DNA of 64,000 nucleotides from Bacillus ndiopicus (lineage in GTDB: Bacteria > Bacillota > Bacilli > Bacillales_A > Planococcaceae): positions 302,155 to 366,154 of the forward strand of contig NZ_HG964407.1 of assembly GCF_000612805.1 (NCBI RefSeq), given 5' to 3'. The notes below the pieces were generated by a model, which was not told the DNA's origin, did no database searches, and saw nothing but the letters and a program-made list of their open reading frames with translations. Shown piece by piece: positions 43,970 through 53,624 of the stretch. Made by a program: the position numbers and the translations under genes. Position 1 is the stretch's first letter, and each line of letters begins with the position of its first letter.

Positions 43970-44398
43970 TTAATTGCAAACATCTTCAAGGAAAGTAAGT
44001 GTCTTTTCAAATAATTTTGGTTGAATCTCTAAATAAGTAAGGTTATTAGGGAGATTATCGAATAATTTCACTTCACCAATTTCTGATATTGGCAATCGGC
44101 CCATTTCCTTTACCTTTGAAAAGTATAACCTTCCAAAAATCATACTAACAGAATCATCCATTGAGTAGTCGCAAATTGGAACTAAATCAACTTTTTCACA
44201 TCCTGTCTCTTCAAATAACTCTCTTTTAGCGGTTTCAATAATTAGTTCCCCAGGTTCTCTATGTCCACCGGGAATTTCCCAGGATTTTCGATCTTTATGT
44301 CTTACATATATCCACTGATTCTTATAAATTGCACTTATAACTACAAATTTTAAATCCTCTTCATTTACTGAACCTATATCATAAAATTGAACTTTCAT
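43970..44398 (-). CDS. NUDIX hydrolase, MutT-like
   Basis: This 142-residue NUDIX protein has a canonical box (GGHREPGELIIETAKRELFE followed by ETG). It begins KVQFYDIGSVNEEDLKFVVI and has KSWEIPGG in front of the box, as in Bacillus MutT-like pyrophosphohydrolases. It has a GAGGTG site. Isolated between repeat-rich stretches, it is the fourth NUDIX gene of the window. The substrate is unknown. Confidence 0.85.
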   Translation of the reverse strand: MKVQFYDIGSVNEEDLKFVVISAIYKNQWIYVRHKDRKSWEIPGGHREPGELIIETAKRELFEETGCEKVDLVPICDYSMDDSVSMIFGRLYFSKVKEMGRLPISEIGEVKLFDNLPNNLTYLEIQPKLFEKTLTFLEDVCN

Positions 44399-44650
44399 TT
44401 TTATTCACCTCATATTTGAGTTGCTACTACATTAAATAAATTCTTTATTCTAAGGATTTATCCTTTAAATTTTTCAGGATTCTGTTCCCTTATTCAGCTG
44501 TATTGTCCGTAATTTAAATCACAAACCTTATCAAACCTTCTATTGGTAACATTTATAAAAGAATGTTATTCAGCAATTTGGCCCTTTAATGAAAACGAGC
44601 GCTGATCCTTATTACGGAAAAGCGCCCGATTGTTGAAGTACTTTGTTCGA
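44399..44650. repeat. Repeat-rich intergenic DNA (family C motif)
   Basis: It contains AAGCGCCCGATTGTTGAAGT near 44618 and an inverted partial TTATTCAGCAATTTGGCCC near 44568, with GAGCGCTGATCCTTATTACG between. The CGCCCGATTGTTGAA word also occurs at 43898. See family C. Confidence 0.45.
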
Positions 44651-45373
44651 CTAAAAGTCCTTACGTGTAAAGGAAATTCGTTCAGCTGAAATAATAAAGT
44701 CTATTAACTCGTTCTCTTCATTTTCTAATAATGTATGAAATTCGTATTGATTATTAACTTTATACACTTCCTCATACAACCACCATGTATTTTCTAATAA
44801 ACCATCTTGTTTTATTAGATGAAAATTTTCAAAGGTTACTTCATCTACATCTGTAAAACCACCTGAATTATTTAAGGTTAATGTTAAATTTGTGTCATTT
44901 TGAATTAAATTTATTACCTTACAGTCATGGAATCGAAAATCCTCTACAATTTCTTTATCAAATGAAGTGGAGGCTTCTTTATAATAGCTTCTGTAATTCT
45001 CACCAATGGCATTTACTGACCTTTCATTTTCCTCACAAAATTTAATTACAGCATTTATGACCTTACGAGATGCTGTATATAAAGCGAAAACTCTTAAATC
45101 AGCTATCTGTTCTAAAATCATTTGTGGTAATTGCCTTTTTAAGATCATCTGATTTACGATGAAGACGTTATCGAATTCTTCTGTTTCCTCTTCTTTATTA
45201 AAATCAATTGTATACATTTCTTCTCGTAAAGTAAGCCAATCCATTAATTCACTATTGTAAAGCTGTTGAAAGTATTCTTCTGAAAATAATTCAGCCTCTT
45301 GATCTTCCACTAAATTAAGATGGAAACTTGTTTTTTGACTCAACTTGAACCATTCTTTAGTAAAATATTTCAT
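44651..45373 (-). CDS. DUF4085-like protein
   Basis: This 240-residue soluble protein begins MKYFTKEWFKLSQKTSFH, the start typical of DUF4085 proteins of Bacilli. It is acidic and alpha-rich in the first 150 residues and then has a beta section (RFHDCKVINLIQNDTNLTLT, VTFENFHLIKQDGL). ATG 45373 follows GGATGAGG; an in-frame ATG four codons upstream has no proper spacing. The function is unknown. Confidence 0.7.
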   Translation of the reverse strand: MKYFTKEWFKLSQKTSFHLNLVEDQEAELFSEEYFQQLYNSELMDWLTLREEMYTIDFNKEEETEEFDNVFIVNQMILKRQLPQMILEQIADLRVFALYTASRKVINAVIKFCEENERSVNAIGENYRSYYKEASTSFDKEIVEDFRFHDCKVINLIQNDTNLTLTLNNSGGFTDVDEVTFENFHLIKQDGLLENTWWLYEEVYKVNNQYEFHTLLENEENELIDFIISAERISFTRKDF

Positions 45374-45562
45374 TATAAACCTCATCCTTCGTATACAATA
45401 AGAAATTTAGGGAAATTGTTCTACTACTTTTCTTGTATATTTATCTATTTATAACATAAATAACTAAATAATTTAAATACAAGTTATTCAATAATATGGC
45501 CCTACTTTATATTATTTGAATTCAAATGCCTGACCGTCCTTTTATTGATTTTTTTCAACTTC

Positions 45563-45676
45563 TTAATTCAGCAATTGCAATTGTTTTTTTATATAACGAC
45601 AGATAGAATGGCTCTCACAAATATCAATCCCAGTAGATAAATGTGGTCCCTGTTGTTCAAGTTCTCGTCTTAACAT
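45563..45676 (-). pseudogene. Short orphan reading frame, possible gene remnant
   Basis: A 37-codon frame reads MLRRELEQQGPHLSTGIDIC, then ESHSICRYIKKQL and a stop. It has protein-like composition (paired Cys, amphipathic end) but no ribosome binding site and a stop just before the ATG. It probably is the C-terminal end of a lost gene. The family is not recognised. Confidence 0.3.
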
Positions 45677-45705
45677 TATTTATTAACCACACAGATTGTA
45701 AGTTT

Positions 45706-46578
45706 TTATTTTACAGTTATTACACCTCCTTTGCTAATTAATTCTAATTTGTTTGAGGCTTCTCCAATCTTACCTTTTTTAAATTTATCTGTATGTTTTT
45801 CTTTCTGATAACCTTCTAATTTTACGCTTATGTCCGATGATTCACTGTTCGCTGTAAGCTCTAATGATTTGGGTGTTTCTTTATATGCTATTGTAATATC
45901 TCCTGAAGCAGTTTCTACAAATAGTGCTTTTCCTTCGATAATTTCTTTCATAAATACTTCACCGCTAGTCGAAGTAATTTTCGTTTTCGGACTGTCGACT
46001 CTAGTCATATAGCTATCACCATTTGTAGATTTTATCATTAGTTCATTTAAAGAACTGTCTACAATAATCAACTCACCATCTTTTGATGTGACTATACCTT
46101 CATTTGCCGATAGTCCTTTAATAGTTTTATTGCCAGAATCCGTAGAAATAGAAATTTCTTTTGTTTCAATGTTGTTAATTTTGACATCACCATAGCTGTT
46201 TTTTAATACAATCTTCTTCACTGCATTTTTTGGAATAGAAATATGAATAGTATCTTTTTTTCCAAAACTAAAGTTTTTCATAACTCCTTCTTCACCGTCT
46301 AGTTGAAGTACCTTTACTTTATTTCCGTCTTTATTAATTTCAACAGGATTGTTTTGCTGCTTTTTTTGTTGCTTACCTTCAAATTCAATTGTTAGTTTTT
46401 CAGATTCTGTATTTTCTAATGCTATATTCCAGGACTCTATGTTTATTTCTAGTTCTTCAATTTGTTTAACATCAAAGGACTGCTCTTCAGTGATGCTCTT
46501 TTCTCCTTTGATTTTAAGGGTGAAAAGTATTCCTCCTATTGCAATAACGAATATCAAAACTATGATTACCTTTTTCAC
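45706..46578 (-). CDS. DUF4097/LiaG-like exported protein (module 2)
   Basis: This 290-residue protein has one N-terminal membrane helix (residues 3-20) and a DUF4097 beta-helix body (LKNSYGDVKINNIETKEI, ISTDSGNKTIKGL, IKSTNGDSYMTRV, ITSTSGEVFMKEI, VETASGDITIAY). It starts with GTG behind GAGGATG, 22 bases after the permease stop. It is the paralogue of the protein at 38532, with the same gene order in its operon, and probably takes part in the same kind of envelope protection. Confidence 0.85.
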   Translation of the reverse strand: MKKVIIVLIFVIAIGGILFTLKIKGEKSITEEQSFDVKQIEELEINIESWNIALENTESEKLTIEFEGKQQKKQQNNPVEINKDGNKVKVLQLDGEEGVMKNFSFGKKDTIHISIPKNAVKKIVLKNSYGDVKINNIETKEISISTDSGNKTIKGLSANEGIVTSKDGELIIVDSSLNELMIKSTNGDSYMTRVDSPKTKITSTSGEVFMKEIIEGKALFVETASGDITIAYKETPKSLELTANSESSDISVKLEGYQKEKHTDKFKKGKIGEASNKLELISKGGVITVK

Positions 46579-46600
46579 TTTACATCCTCATTTCACAATT

Positions 46601-47299
46601 TTAAGTTAAATCTACTTTGTCGATTTTATAATAGGACAGATAGCCGATAACGAGCCCTAATAGACACATTATTGTTGGGACAATGATAAATTGAGATAAA
46701 CTAGTAGATGTATCCCCATTTGAAATCGTTGCATTAATCAAAAATCCAATTAAGACAGCTGACGTTATTGTCGAAGCTGTTGATTTTTTTCGCATGCCAA
46801 AGTACAAAGGAATTAGGCTTACCCCAGCCATCATAAATGCGTTGATGAAAGTAGACGGTATAGTAGCTACCATCTCCTGTATCTCGACAGGAGCTTCAAA
46901 CAAGTTCATCATTGGATTTAAAAAATAAACAGCGATATTCATCATAAAAGTCGCAATAATAATGCTGAAGAAACAAAATCCGAAAACTAACGACAGCTTA
47001 GCAAAAATAATTTTTTTCCTTTTTAATGGATACGTAAATAATAATTGAACCGTCTTATTTTTGTATTCTTCAATGACTAAACGAGATAAAATCACACTCG
47101 CAAAAATGATAAACACAATGCGAATTAAAATATTTGTTAAAGACATAAAATCTGTATAATCTAGAAACATCTTTTCATCCCCAGAACCAACAGCCATAAG
47201 TGCAACTGCCGCAAAAATTCCAACAATACAAATGATTAAGCCTTTAAAATAGCTAGCCATACGATTCTTTTTCCATTCAAGTCTTATTAGTTTAAGCAA
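46601..47299 (-). CDS. ABC-2-type permease, bacitracin-type (module 2)
   Basis: This protein of about 232 residues has six membrane helices. I take a TTG at 47299 as start: GGAGGG lies nine bases upstream, the resulting eight-base overlap with the ATPase gene equals that in module 1, and the N-terminus MLKLIRLEWKKNRMASYFKG then aligns with the module 1 permease. An ATG five codons earlier overlaps the ribosome binding site. The conserved loop VIEEYKNKTVQLLFTYPLKR is present. Confidence 0.88.
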   Translation of the reverse strand: MLKLIRLEWKKNRMASYFKGLIICIVGIFAAVALMAVGSGDEKMFLDYTDFMSLTNILIRIVFIIFASVILSRLVIEEYKNKTVQLLFTYPLKRKKIIFAKLSLVFGFCFFSIIIATFMMNIAVYFLNPMMNLFEAPVEIQEMVATIPSTFINAFMMAGVSLIPLYFGMRKKSTASTITSAVLIGFLINATISNGDTSTSLSQFIIVPTIMCLLGLVIGYLSYYKIDKVDLT

Positions 47300-48215
47300 A
47301 TTGATTCCCTCCATTAATAAGGTTTAAGAAATACTCTTCTAAATGTTGTTGCTGTTTTTCAATGCCATTGACAGCAATGTTATTTAAAATAAGTTCTTTA
47401 TTAATTTGAGATTGAGAAATATTATGTTCAAAAATTCGAATACAATGCTGATTAACAATTTCATATTTTTGGATACCTAGTTTGTTCTCTAACACATTAA
47501 TCGTTTTTTTTACATCGTCTATTTTAATCTCTAGATACTCCATATTCTCTTTTCTAATATCTTCCATTCTTACCTCTTTCAATAATTCCCCATGATGAAG
47601 GATGCCAATAGTATCTGCTATTGATTCCACTTCTGACACGATATGACTTGATATTAAAATAGTGATCCCGTGCTCTTCTTTTAAAATTATTAAAAGCTCA
47701 CGTATATCTTTAATACCTATAGAATCAAGACCATTAATCGGCTCATCAAGAATCAGAATCTCTGGTTTTGTAATAATTGCCCGTGCAATGCCTAATCTTT
47801 GCTTCATCCCTAGAGAAAATTCATGTATTTTTTTATTTTCAACATCCTTGAGACCTACTATATCAAGTGCCTCCTCAACTGCTCCTTTTTCATAAACCCC
47901 AATATATTCACAGTGAAGCTCTAAATTTTCTTTTGCTGTCAGCCTTTCGTAAAATTCTGGGTACTCGATAATACTGCCTATTTTGCTCAAGTATTGATAT
48001 GAAGTAGTAGAAATAGGTTGATTCAATATTTTAATTTCACCTGACGTTGGTTTTACTAAATTTAAAATCATCTTCATAATCGTCGTTTTCCCAGCCCCAT
48101 TCGGACCCAAAAACCCATAAATCTCACCCTTCTTAACGTTCATATTGACCTTCGAGACGGTTTCGACTCCTTTAAAGCTCTTACTTAATTGATGTATTTG
48201 AATAACGGTTTCCAT
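47292..48215 (-). CDS. ABC transporter ATP-binding protein, BcrA-like (module 2)
   Basis: This 307-residue protein is the same length as its paralogue at 40092. Walker A is GPNGAGKTT, signature FSLGMKQRLGIARAI, Walker B ILILDEPINGLDSIG and switch ISSHIVSEVESIAD. The C-terminal domain is more diverged. The AAGGAG start site lies in a 159-base divergent region facing a response regulator gene, so the regulator could control both directions. Confidence 0.92.
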   Translation of the reverse strand: METVIQIHQLSKSFKGVETVSKVNMNVKKGEIYGFLGPNGAGKTTIMKMILNLVKPTSGEIKILNQPISTTSYQYLSKIGSIIEYPEFYERLTAKENLELHCEYIGVYEKGAVEEALDIVGLKDVENKKIHEFSLGMKQRLGIARAIITKPEILILDEPINGLDSIGIKDIRELLIILKEEHGITILISSHIVSEVESIADTIGILHHGELLKEVRMEDIRKENMEYLEIKIDDVKKTINVLENKLGIQKYEIVNQHCIRIFEHNISQSQINKELILNNIAVNGIEKQQQHLEEYFLNLINGGNQFA

Positions 48216-48374
48216 GTTTGTTTACTCCTTACCATTTTCAATTCGTTACATTAAGCTTAATACGCGAAAGTAAAAACAAAGTAAACTCGATGGAAAATGA
48301 CAGTAATTTTTTCCAGAGATTAAGGATATGAAGATTAGAAGCTGTTATAATAAAGATTGAAATGAGGGATAAAA

Positions 48375-49100
48375 ATGGAATCTACAGAAAAAATCCTAAT
48401 CGTAGATGATGAGGTTGGTATTTTAAAATTATTAGAAATTACGTTGCGTAAAGAAAACTTTATAAATATTGATGCGGCCTCAACAGGCAAAGATACACTA
48501 CAGCTTGTAAAAGAAAATCATTACGATATTATTTTGCTCGATATAATGCTACCAGATATAAGTGGCTTTGAACTTTGCACAGAAATACGTAAGCATACAA
48601 ATACACCCATTATTTTTGTCAGTGCTCGCTCTACAGATTTTGACAAATTAACGGGATTAGGTATTGGTGGAGATGATTATATTACAAAGCCTTTTAATCC
48701 TTTAGAAGTCGTTGCTCGAATAAAGGTCAACCTTCGACGTCAAAAAATGTATGAGAGTTCTCACCAACAGCAGAGTTCAAAATTTGATTTCGGTTACTTT
48801 TCCCTTAATCCTGAATCTGCTACATTAATCGTTAACAATCAGCTCGTCGACTGTACAGCTAAGGAGCTAGAGCTACTACATTTCTTTTGTAAAAATCCAA
48901 ATCGCATTTTTACAACTTCACAACTCTATGAATTCGTGTGGGGAAATGATGTGTATGGCGAGGAGAAAACCGTAACGATTCATATTTCAAAGCTAAGGAA
49001 GAAGCTTGGGGATGATACGCGTAAACCAAAAATTATCGTAAATTTAAGGGGAATTGGATATAAATTTATACCACCAAAAGAGGATTCACTATGCGAATAA
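48375..49100 (+). CDS. OmpR-family response regulator (module 2)
   Basis: This 241-residue protein has a receiver domain (VDDE, phosphoacceptor in IILLDIMLPDISG near residue 55, Lys in YITKPFN) and a winged helix (CTAKELELLHFFCKNPNRIF, EKTVTIHISKLRKKLGDD). It has an AAATGAGGG site. The stop overlaps the kinase start by ten bases. It is divergent from the ATPase gene of module 2 and is therefore the likely activator of that exporter. Confidence 0.93.
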   Translation: MESTEKILIVDDEVGILKLLEITLRKENFINIDAASTGKDTLQLVKENHYDIILLDIMLPDISGFELCTEIRKHTNTPIIFVSARSTDFDKLTGLGIGGDDYITKPFNPLEVVARIKVNLRRQKMYESSHQQQSSKFDFGYFSLNPESATLIVNNQLVDCTAKELELLHFFCKNPNRIFTTSQLYEFVWGNDVYGEEKTVTIHISKLRKKLGDDTRKPKIIVNLRGIGYKFIPPKEDSLCE

Positions 49101-50191
49101 ACACTCGATTTACGTTACATCTTGCACTGGGGATTATTCTGTGGATGCTTTTGAGTGGTATTTGTATTGTTATCGGACTCGAGTGTATTCTTCCACTCAT
49201 TAAAAAATCTGTTAGTGAAGAGTATGAGAATTTAATCGTAGTATGGATTATTGGGTTTAGTACCATTGTTTGTATAGCTGTATTTGGATGGTATTTTGGA
49301 GGTCCTCTTGGATTTATCATGTCTTGGATTCATCAGCTATCACAGGAAAACTATACACAGCCTGCTGGACTTTCAAAAATCTATGCCCGCAAGGGAAAAC
49401 TCCGTATGCGATATATGTTATATCAAGAAGTACTTCAACACCTACAATCTTTATCAGAAAAATTGAAAGCTGCTGAAACAGAACGCGAAAAAGTTGAACA
49501 AGCAAAACAAGAATGGATTGCTGGTATTTCACATGATTTAAAAACACCATTAACGTATATTACAGGCTACTCTACTCTATTATTAAACGCTCAATACGAA
49601 TGGTCCAAGGAAGAAGCCCGTTCCTTTACTCAAGAAATTGCAGAGAAAGGTAAGCATATGGAGGAGCTTATACAAGATCTAAGTCTCGTTATTCAGCTTA
49701 ATAGTACAGATGGTCAGTTACCATTGCACAAATCAAATCAGGATATTGTGGAATTCACCAAAAGAGTTGTAGCTACTATTAGTAATAATCCACAAGGCAA
49801 AGACTATAAATTGCATTTTAAAACAGATACACCTGTCATAAACAGTGAATTTGATACTAAATTCATGCAAAGAATATTGCAAAACATTCTTATGAATTCT
49901 ATTATTCACAATCCAGCTAACACAAATATTTATACACAGATTTTCGATAACAATGAACATGTAGATATCCACATTGCTGATAACGGAATAGGTATGTCTC
50001 CACACATGCTAGAAAATATATTCCAGCAATATTATCGTGGAACGACAACAGATTCTTCTTCTGAAGGTACTGGACTAGGTATGGCAATTGTTCATAACCT
50101 TGTTCAAGCTCATAAAGGCACTATCTCCATACAGAGTGAACCTTCCAAAGGAACAACGTTTATGATTACACTACCTAAAAAGATATATTGA
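49091..50191 (+). CDS. Sensor histidine kinase (module 2)
   Basis: This 366-residue kinase has two N-terminal helices (about 12-34 and 48-70) with a loop of only about a dozen residues outside, the layout of intramembrane-sensing kinases. Then come a coiled coil (residues 115-145), the H-box AGISHDLKTPLTYITGY (about residue 153), N-box QNILMNSIIHNPA, and G-boxes DNGIGM and GTGLGMAI. It is co-translated with the regulator. It differs in architecture from the module 1 kinase. Confidence 0.92.
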   Translation: MRINTRFTLHLALGIILWMLLSGICIVIGLECILPLIKKSVSEEYENLIVVWIIGFSTIVCIAVFGWYFGGPLGFIMSWIHQLSQENYTQPAGLSKIYARKGKLRMRYMLYQEVLQHLQSLSEKLKAAETEREKVEQAKQEWIAGISHDLKTPLTYITGYSTLLLNAQYEWSKEEARSFTQEIAEKGKHMEELIQDLSLVIQLNSTDGQLPLHKSNQDIVEFTKRVVATISNNPQGKDYKLHFKTDTPVINSEFDTKFMQRILQNILMNSIIHNPANTNIYTQIFDNNEHVDIHIADNGIGMSPHMLENIFQQYYRGTTTDSSSEGTGLGMAIVHNLVQAHKGTISIQSEPSKGTTFMITLPKKIY

Positions 50192-50449
50192 CACCTTTAC
50201 ACTTGAGGACACTATGCTCCTAGTAATATCCCTAATTCTTATGTCATGGTATTAGGCGAGAGAAAGCATTTCGTTCTAAGGAACGATATTTATAAGCATA
50301 ATACAAAATTATAAAAAAAGTATTCCGTAAATAAATTTATATAATAAGAAAAAGGTTTTATGTTCATCAGTTAGAACATAAAGAATAAATCCACTTAAAA
50401 GATAAAGAAATATAATTGAAATTAGTTTTAATTTTTCGTTCAATTTTGA
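50192..50449. other. Intergenic, nothing recognised
   Basis: This is AT-rich DNA between convergent genes. A weak hairpin (TTTATGTTC...GAACATAAA) lies near 50357-50381 and may terminate one of them. Confidence 0.3.
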
Positions 50450-50914
50450 TTACCACACAACATTGAAATATCCATTATTTTGTTTCGCATCTTTAGAATC
50501 AAGATATTCAGCTATTGCTGCCATAGGATCAAGCACATAAGTTAAATAACTAGCAATAACAGGAAGACTGATTCCTAAAGCTATTGCTGCTTTTCCGATA
50601 ACTTTTGTTTTAATTGTATTGGTGAATATTCTTTTTAATTCTTCTGCTCCATATTTTTTTAATGCAACAGCTAATGAGCCTACTTCAGAGGCAATAAGGA
50701 TTCCACTTATAATTGTATCAATTGCTCCTGCTACATATATATTCTTAATATGAATATCTGGAAGGTTAGGTGTCCAAATATCTCCAAGATCAAAATTCAT
50801 AGTATATATCGAATCTGGTGGAATATTAGAAATATCGATGTTTTCAATGTTTTCTCTAATACCAATCTCCATTTCTTTTCGTTCTTCGATATTATCAATC
50901 TCCGCCAATTTCAT
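50450..50914 (-). CDS. Hypothetical protein with hydrophobic C-terminal helices
   Basis: This 154-residue frame has a polar N-terminus (EERKEMEIGIRENIENI) and two hydrophobic helices (VAGAIDTIISGILIASEVGS and KVIGKAAIALGISLPVIASY), ending EYLDSKDAKQNNGYFNVVW. There is no clear ribosome binding site at the ATG. The frame continues six codons upstream (IEQALQ) to a stop, so the 5' end may be lost. The glycine/alanine-rich helices and aromatic end recall membrane-active peptides or their precursors, but I know no matching family. It could be a truncated gene. Confidence 0.5.
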   Translation of the reverse strand: MKLAEIDNIEERKEMEIGIRENIENIDISNIPPDSIYTMNFDLGDIWTPNLPDIHIKNIYVAGAIDTIISGILIASEVGSLAVALKKYGAEELKRIFTNTIKTKVIGKAAIALGISLPVIASYLTYVLDPMAAIAEYLDSKDAKQNNGYFNVVW

Positions 50915-50933
50915 TTGTAATGCTTGCTCAATT

Positions 50934-51104
50934 TATATTAGAATGGGGATTTGCCACAACAATCTTAAAATGAGTGAAGAGACAAATTACATTGAAAAGG
51001 GATTAGCAATACTAGCTGTATTAGAGGAAAACGACATATTGGCCAATATGAACAAAGAAATAATAAATACCTACAAGTCGAGTAGGAAGCTAATTATTAT
51101 TTAA
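50934..51104 (+). pseudogene. TPR fragment, possibly of a Rap-type regulator
   Basis: The plus strand reads YIRMGICHNNLKMSEETNYI, then EKGLAILAVLEENDILANMN and KEIINTYKSSRKLIII to a stop. The pattern (G-C--N-----E---YIEKGL-IL) is that of the last tetratricopeptide repeats of Rap/NprR quorum-response proteins. The rest of the gene is missing; the neighbouring minus-strand frame at 50450 covers the place where it should be. Confidence 0.4.
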
Positions 51105-51144
51105 TGAGCCAACCTCTCACAACCCTAAGCACGGTTCTATTTTC

Positions 51145-51280
51145 ATAAAAGTACATTATTAATCAATATGGCCCGATTGTGGAATAGAAAAAGATCCTGC
51201 ATATCAATACAGGATCTTTAATCAATCTTAATTTTAAATAATCGAACTTTGTTTTAAATGATCATTCTTTTTTATAAAAC
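51145..51280. repeat. Family C repeat with three 20-bp units
   Basis: It contains GGCCCGATTGTGGAATAG, a hairpin AAGATCCTG...CAGGATCTT, and then three units of 20 bases from about 51215 (AATCAATCTTAATTTTAAAT, AATCGAACTTTGTTTTAAAT, GATCATTCTTTTTTATAAAA). The last resembles the ATAAAAAAGTTTGATCATTT words at 35803, 37533 and 43857 in inverted form. Confidence 0.5.
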
Positions 51281-51309
51281 TACACAACACTTATATAAAT
51301 CCCTAACCC

Positions 51310-53112
51310 CTACTCCACCGTAACACTCTTCGCTAAATTACGTGGCTTATCAACATCACAGCGGCGGTGTAAAGCCGCGTAGTAGCTAATAAATTGCAGT
51401 GGTACTACGCTTACAAGTGGTGTCAGCAGTGTGTGTACACGTGGGATGATTAGGCGGTCGCCTTCTTCCTCTAGACCTTCGCTTACAATGATGCAGGCGT
51501 TAGCTCCACGAGCTACAACTTCTTTCACATTCCCACGAATGTTAAGGGCTACCTGTTCCTGCGTGACAAGTGCGAAGACTGGTGTGCCTTCTTCGATAAG
51601 GGCGATTGTGCCGTGCTTTAGTTCCCCACCTGCAAAGCCTTCAGCTTGAATGTAGGAAATTTCTTTCAGCTTTAGCGCACCTTCTAGGCTGACACAGAAG
51701 TCTAGACTGCGTCCGATAAAGAAAGCGTTGCGTGCGATTTTTAAGTAGTCTTCAGCAATTTGCTCCATCGTTTCTTTTGCATCGACAATTGCTTCGATTG
51801 CTGTTGCTGCGATAGCTAGCTCCTGCTTTAAGTCAAAGTCCATGGCAATACCGCGCGCCTTTCCTGCTACATATGCCGTAATAGATAATACTGCGAGCTG
51901 GGCTACATAGGCCTTTGTAGAGGCTACAGCAATTTCTGGACCTGCGTGTAATAGCAATGTGTAGTCTGATTCACGTGATAATGTAGAGCCTGCTACGTTC
52001 GTGATTGTTAGTGCTGGATAGCCCATTTCTTTTATTTTCACTAAGACTTGACGGCTGTCGGCTGTTTCGCCTGATTGCGAAATAAAAATGAATAAAGGCT
52101 TTTCCGAAAGTAATGGCATGTTATAGCCAAATTCGCTTGAAATATGCACTTCTACTGGAATGCGGGCAATTTTCTCGAAATATTCTTTCCCGACAAGTCC
52201 TGCGTGTAAGCTTGTGCCAGCAGCAATAATATATAAGCGATCTGCTGCATTTAAAGCATTTAAAATGGCTTCATCGATTGCTAACTCACCATCTACTTCA
52301 TACGCTTGGATAATTTTACGTACAACACCTGGCTGTTCATCCATTTCCTTAAGCATATAATGCGGGTACGTGCCCTTTTCGATATCGCTCATATCTATCT
52401 CAGCTGTGTATGGTGCACGTTCTACAATACGACCATCCAATTTCGAAATCTCTACATTGTCGCGATGTACAACAACGATTTCTTTATCATGTAATTCTAT
52501 AAATTGATCTGTTACTTGTAACATTGCCATCGCATCAGAGGCTACAACATTAAAGCCTTCACCGACACCAACAAGCAACGGCGACTTATTTTTCGCTACA
52601 TAAATTGTGTCTGCATCCTCATTGTCTAATAACGCTAATGCGTAAGAGCCGTGTACTAAAGATAACGTTTTACGGAAAGCTTCAACTGTTGATAAGCCTT
52701 CCTCTTTCACGAATAGTTCAATTAACTGTACAAGTACCTCTGTATCTGTATCAGACTGCATCTGAATACCTTTTAAATAAGCCTTTTGCAATAAGTGATA
52801 GTTTTCAATTACACCGTTATGGACAAGTGTAAAACGCCCCTGTGCACTTTGATGCGGGTGGGCATTGCGACGATTTGGTACACCATGTGTCGCCCAACGT
52901 GTATGACCGATACCAATAGATGATGCAACATCCTCATCTACAGCCTTACGTAAATCTGCAATACGTCCTTTTTCTTTAAACACCATGACACCAGCTTCAT
53001 TACGAACTGCTATACCTGCTGAGTCATATCCGCGATATTCTAATTTCTCTAACCCTTTTAATAAAATTTCCTTTGCATCTAATAATCCATTATATCCAAC
53101 AATTCCACACAT
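51310..53112 (-). CDS. glmS: Glutamine-fructose-6-phosphate aminotransferase (isomerising)
   Basis: It makes glucosamine-6-phosphate from fructose-6-phosphate and glutamine, the first step to UDP-GlcNAc for peptidoglycan. The 600-residue protein has the N-terminal glutaminase domain with Cys2 (MCGIVGYNG), [10 protein letters not shown] and HNGVIENY, then two SIS sugar-isomerase domains ([32 protein letters not shown]). It ends in the invariant [11 protein letters not shown]. The start follows TTGGAGGAA. A self-cleaving riboswitch precedes it, giving feedback by the product. glmM and cdaR lie upstream on the same strand as in other Bacilli. Confidence 0.97.
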   Translation of the reverse strand: MCGIVGYNGLLDAKEILLKGLEKLEYRGYDSAGIAVRNEAGVMVFKEKGRIADLRKAVDEDVASSIGIGHTRWATHGVPNRRNAHPHQSAQGRFTLVHNGVIENYHLLQKAYLKGIQMQSDTDTEVLVQLIELFVKEEGLSTVEAFRKTLSLVHGSYALALLDNEDADTIYVAKNKSPLLVGVGEGFNVVASDAMAMLQVTDQFIELHDKEIVVVHRDNVEISKLDGRIVERAPYTAEIDMSDIEKGTYPHYMLKEMDEQPGVVRKIIQAYEVDGELAIDEAILNALNAADRLYIIAAGTSLHAGLVGKEYFEKIARIPVEVHISSEFGYNMPLLSEKPLFIFISQSGETADSRQVLVKIKEMGYPALTITNVAGSTLSRESDYTLLLHAGPEIAVASTKAYVAQLAVLSITAYVAGKARGIAMDFDLKQELAIAATAIEAIVDAKETMEQIAEDYLKIARNAFFIGRSLDFCVSLEGALKLKEISYIQAEGFAGGELKHGTIALIEEGTPVFALVTQEQVALNIRGNVKEVVARGANACIIVSEGLEEEGDRLIIPRVHTLLTPLVSVVPLQFISYYAALHRRCDVDKPRNLAKSVTVE

Positions 53113-53219
53113 CGTATGTTTCCTCCAAGTCGTTTGAGGACAAAACTACGATTTATAATCTAAATTTTGATTAACTAATATTTTCACAATACAAGGCAAT
53201 ACGAAATAGACTACAAATC

Positions 53220-53470
53220 ATCACCTTTTTTGCATATGGCTGTTCTGTCTAACAGACGCATTTGCGGTTAGGCTTTGTAGTTTTGCTCTCGCTATTTTAT
53301 GCCTATTCGCTCTTCTGTACAGAAAATCACTTTTCCGCTTTAAAAACGAATATAACGACTGGGCATTGTCAATCGGGAGGTATCCGCCGAATTTTCGATA
53401 AACCTCCACCTCGTCAACTAAGGATTGATATCCGCTCTATTTCCTTAGCTCAGGCGCTTTAATTGTTTTC
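53220..53470 (-). ncRNA. glmS ribozyme/riboswitch
   Basis: The minus strand begins AGCGCCTGAGCTAAGG and continues GTTGACGAGGTGGAGG, TTTATCGAAAATTCGGCGGA and TACCTCCCGATTG, the conserved core of the glucosamine-6-phosphate-activated glmS ribozyme. Self-cleavage is expected just 5' of the G of GCGCC, between 53458 and 53457. Downstream helices extend to about 53220. Confidence 0.93.
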
Positions 53471-53571
53471 CTTAATAATTTATAGTGCGCTGTTTTTCTC
53501 CTCCCTTGTAGCGCATGCAATAAGCTTTTTCATCATACAAAAAATATTACAGTTCGTCAATCATTGGCTAA

Positions 53572-53622
53572 TTTTAAAAAAATCTGTAGGCGACGCAGTA
53601 TTTGCTTCACCTACAGATGCTT
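53572..53622 (-). terminator. Terminator after the DJ-1-family gene
   Basis: ATCTGTAGGTGA pairs with TCGCCTACAGAT, followed on the minus strand by a run of seven T. Confidence 0.88.
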
Positions 53623-53624
53623 TA

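Noticed and set aside
53221..53462. Open frames on both strands over the glmS leader
   Set aside because: The region is the glmS ribozyme; the frames have no start signals or family.
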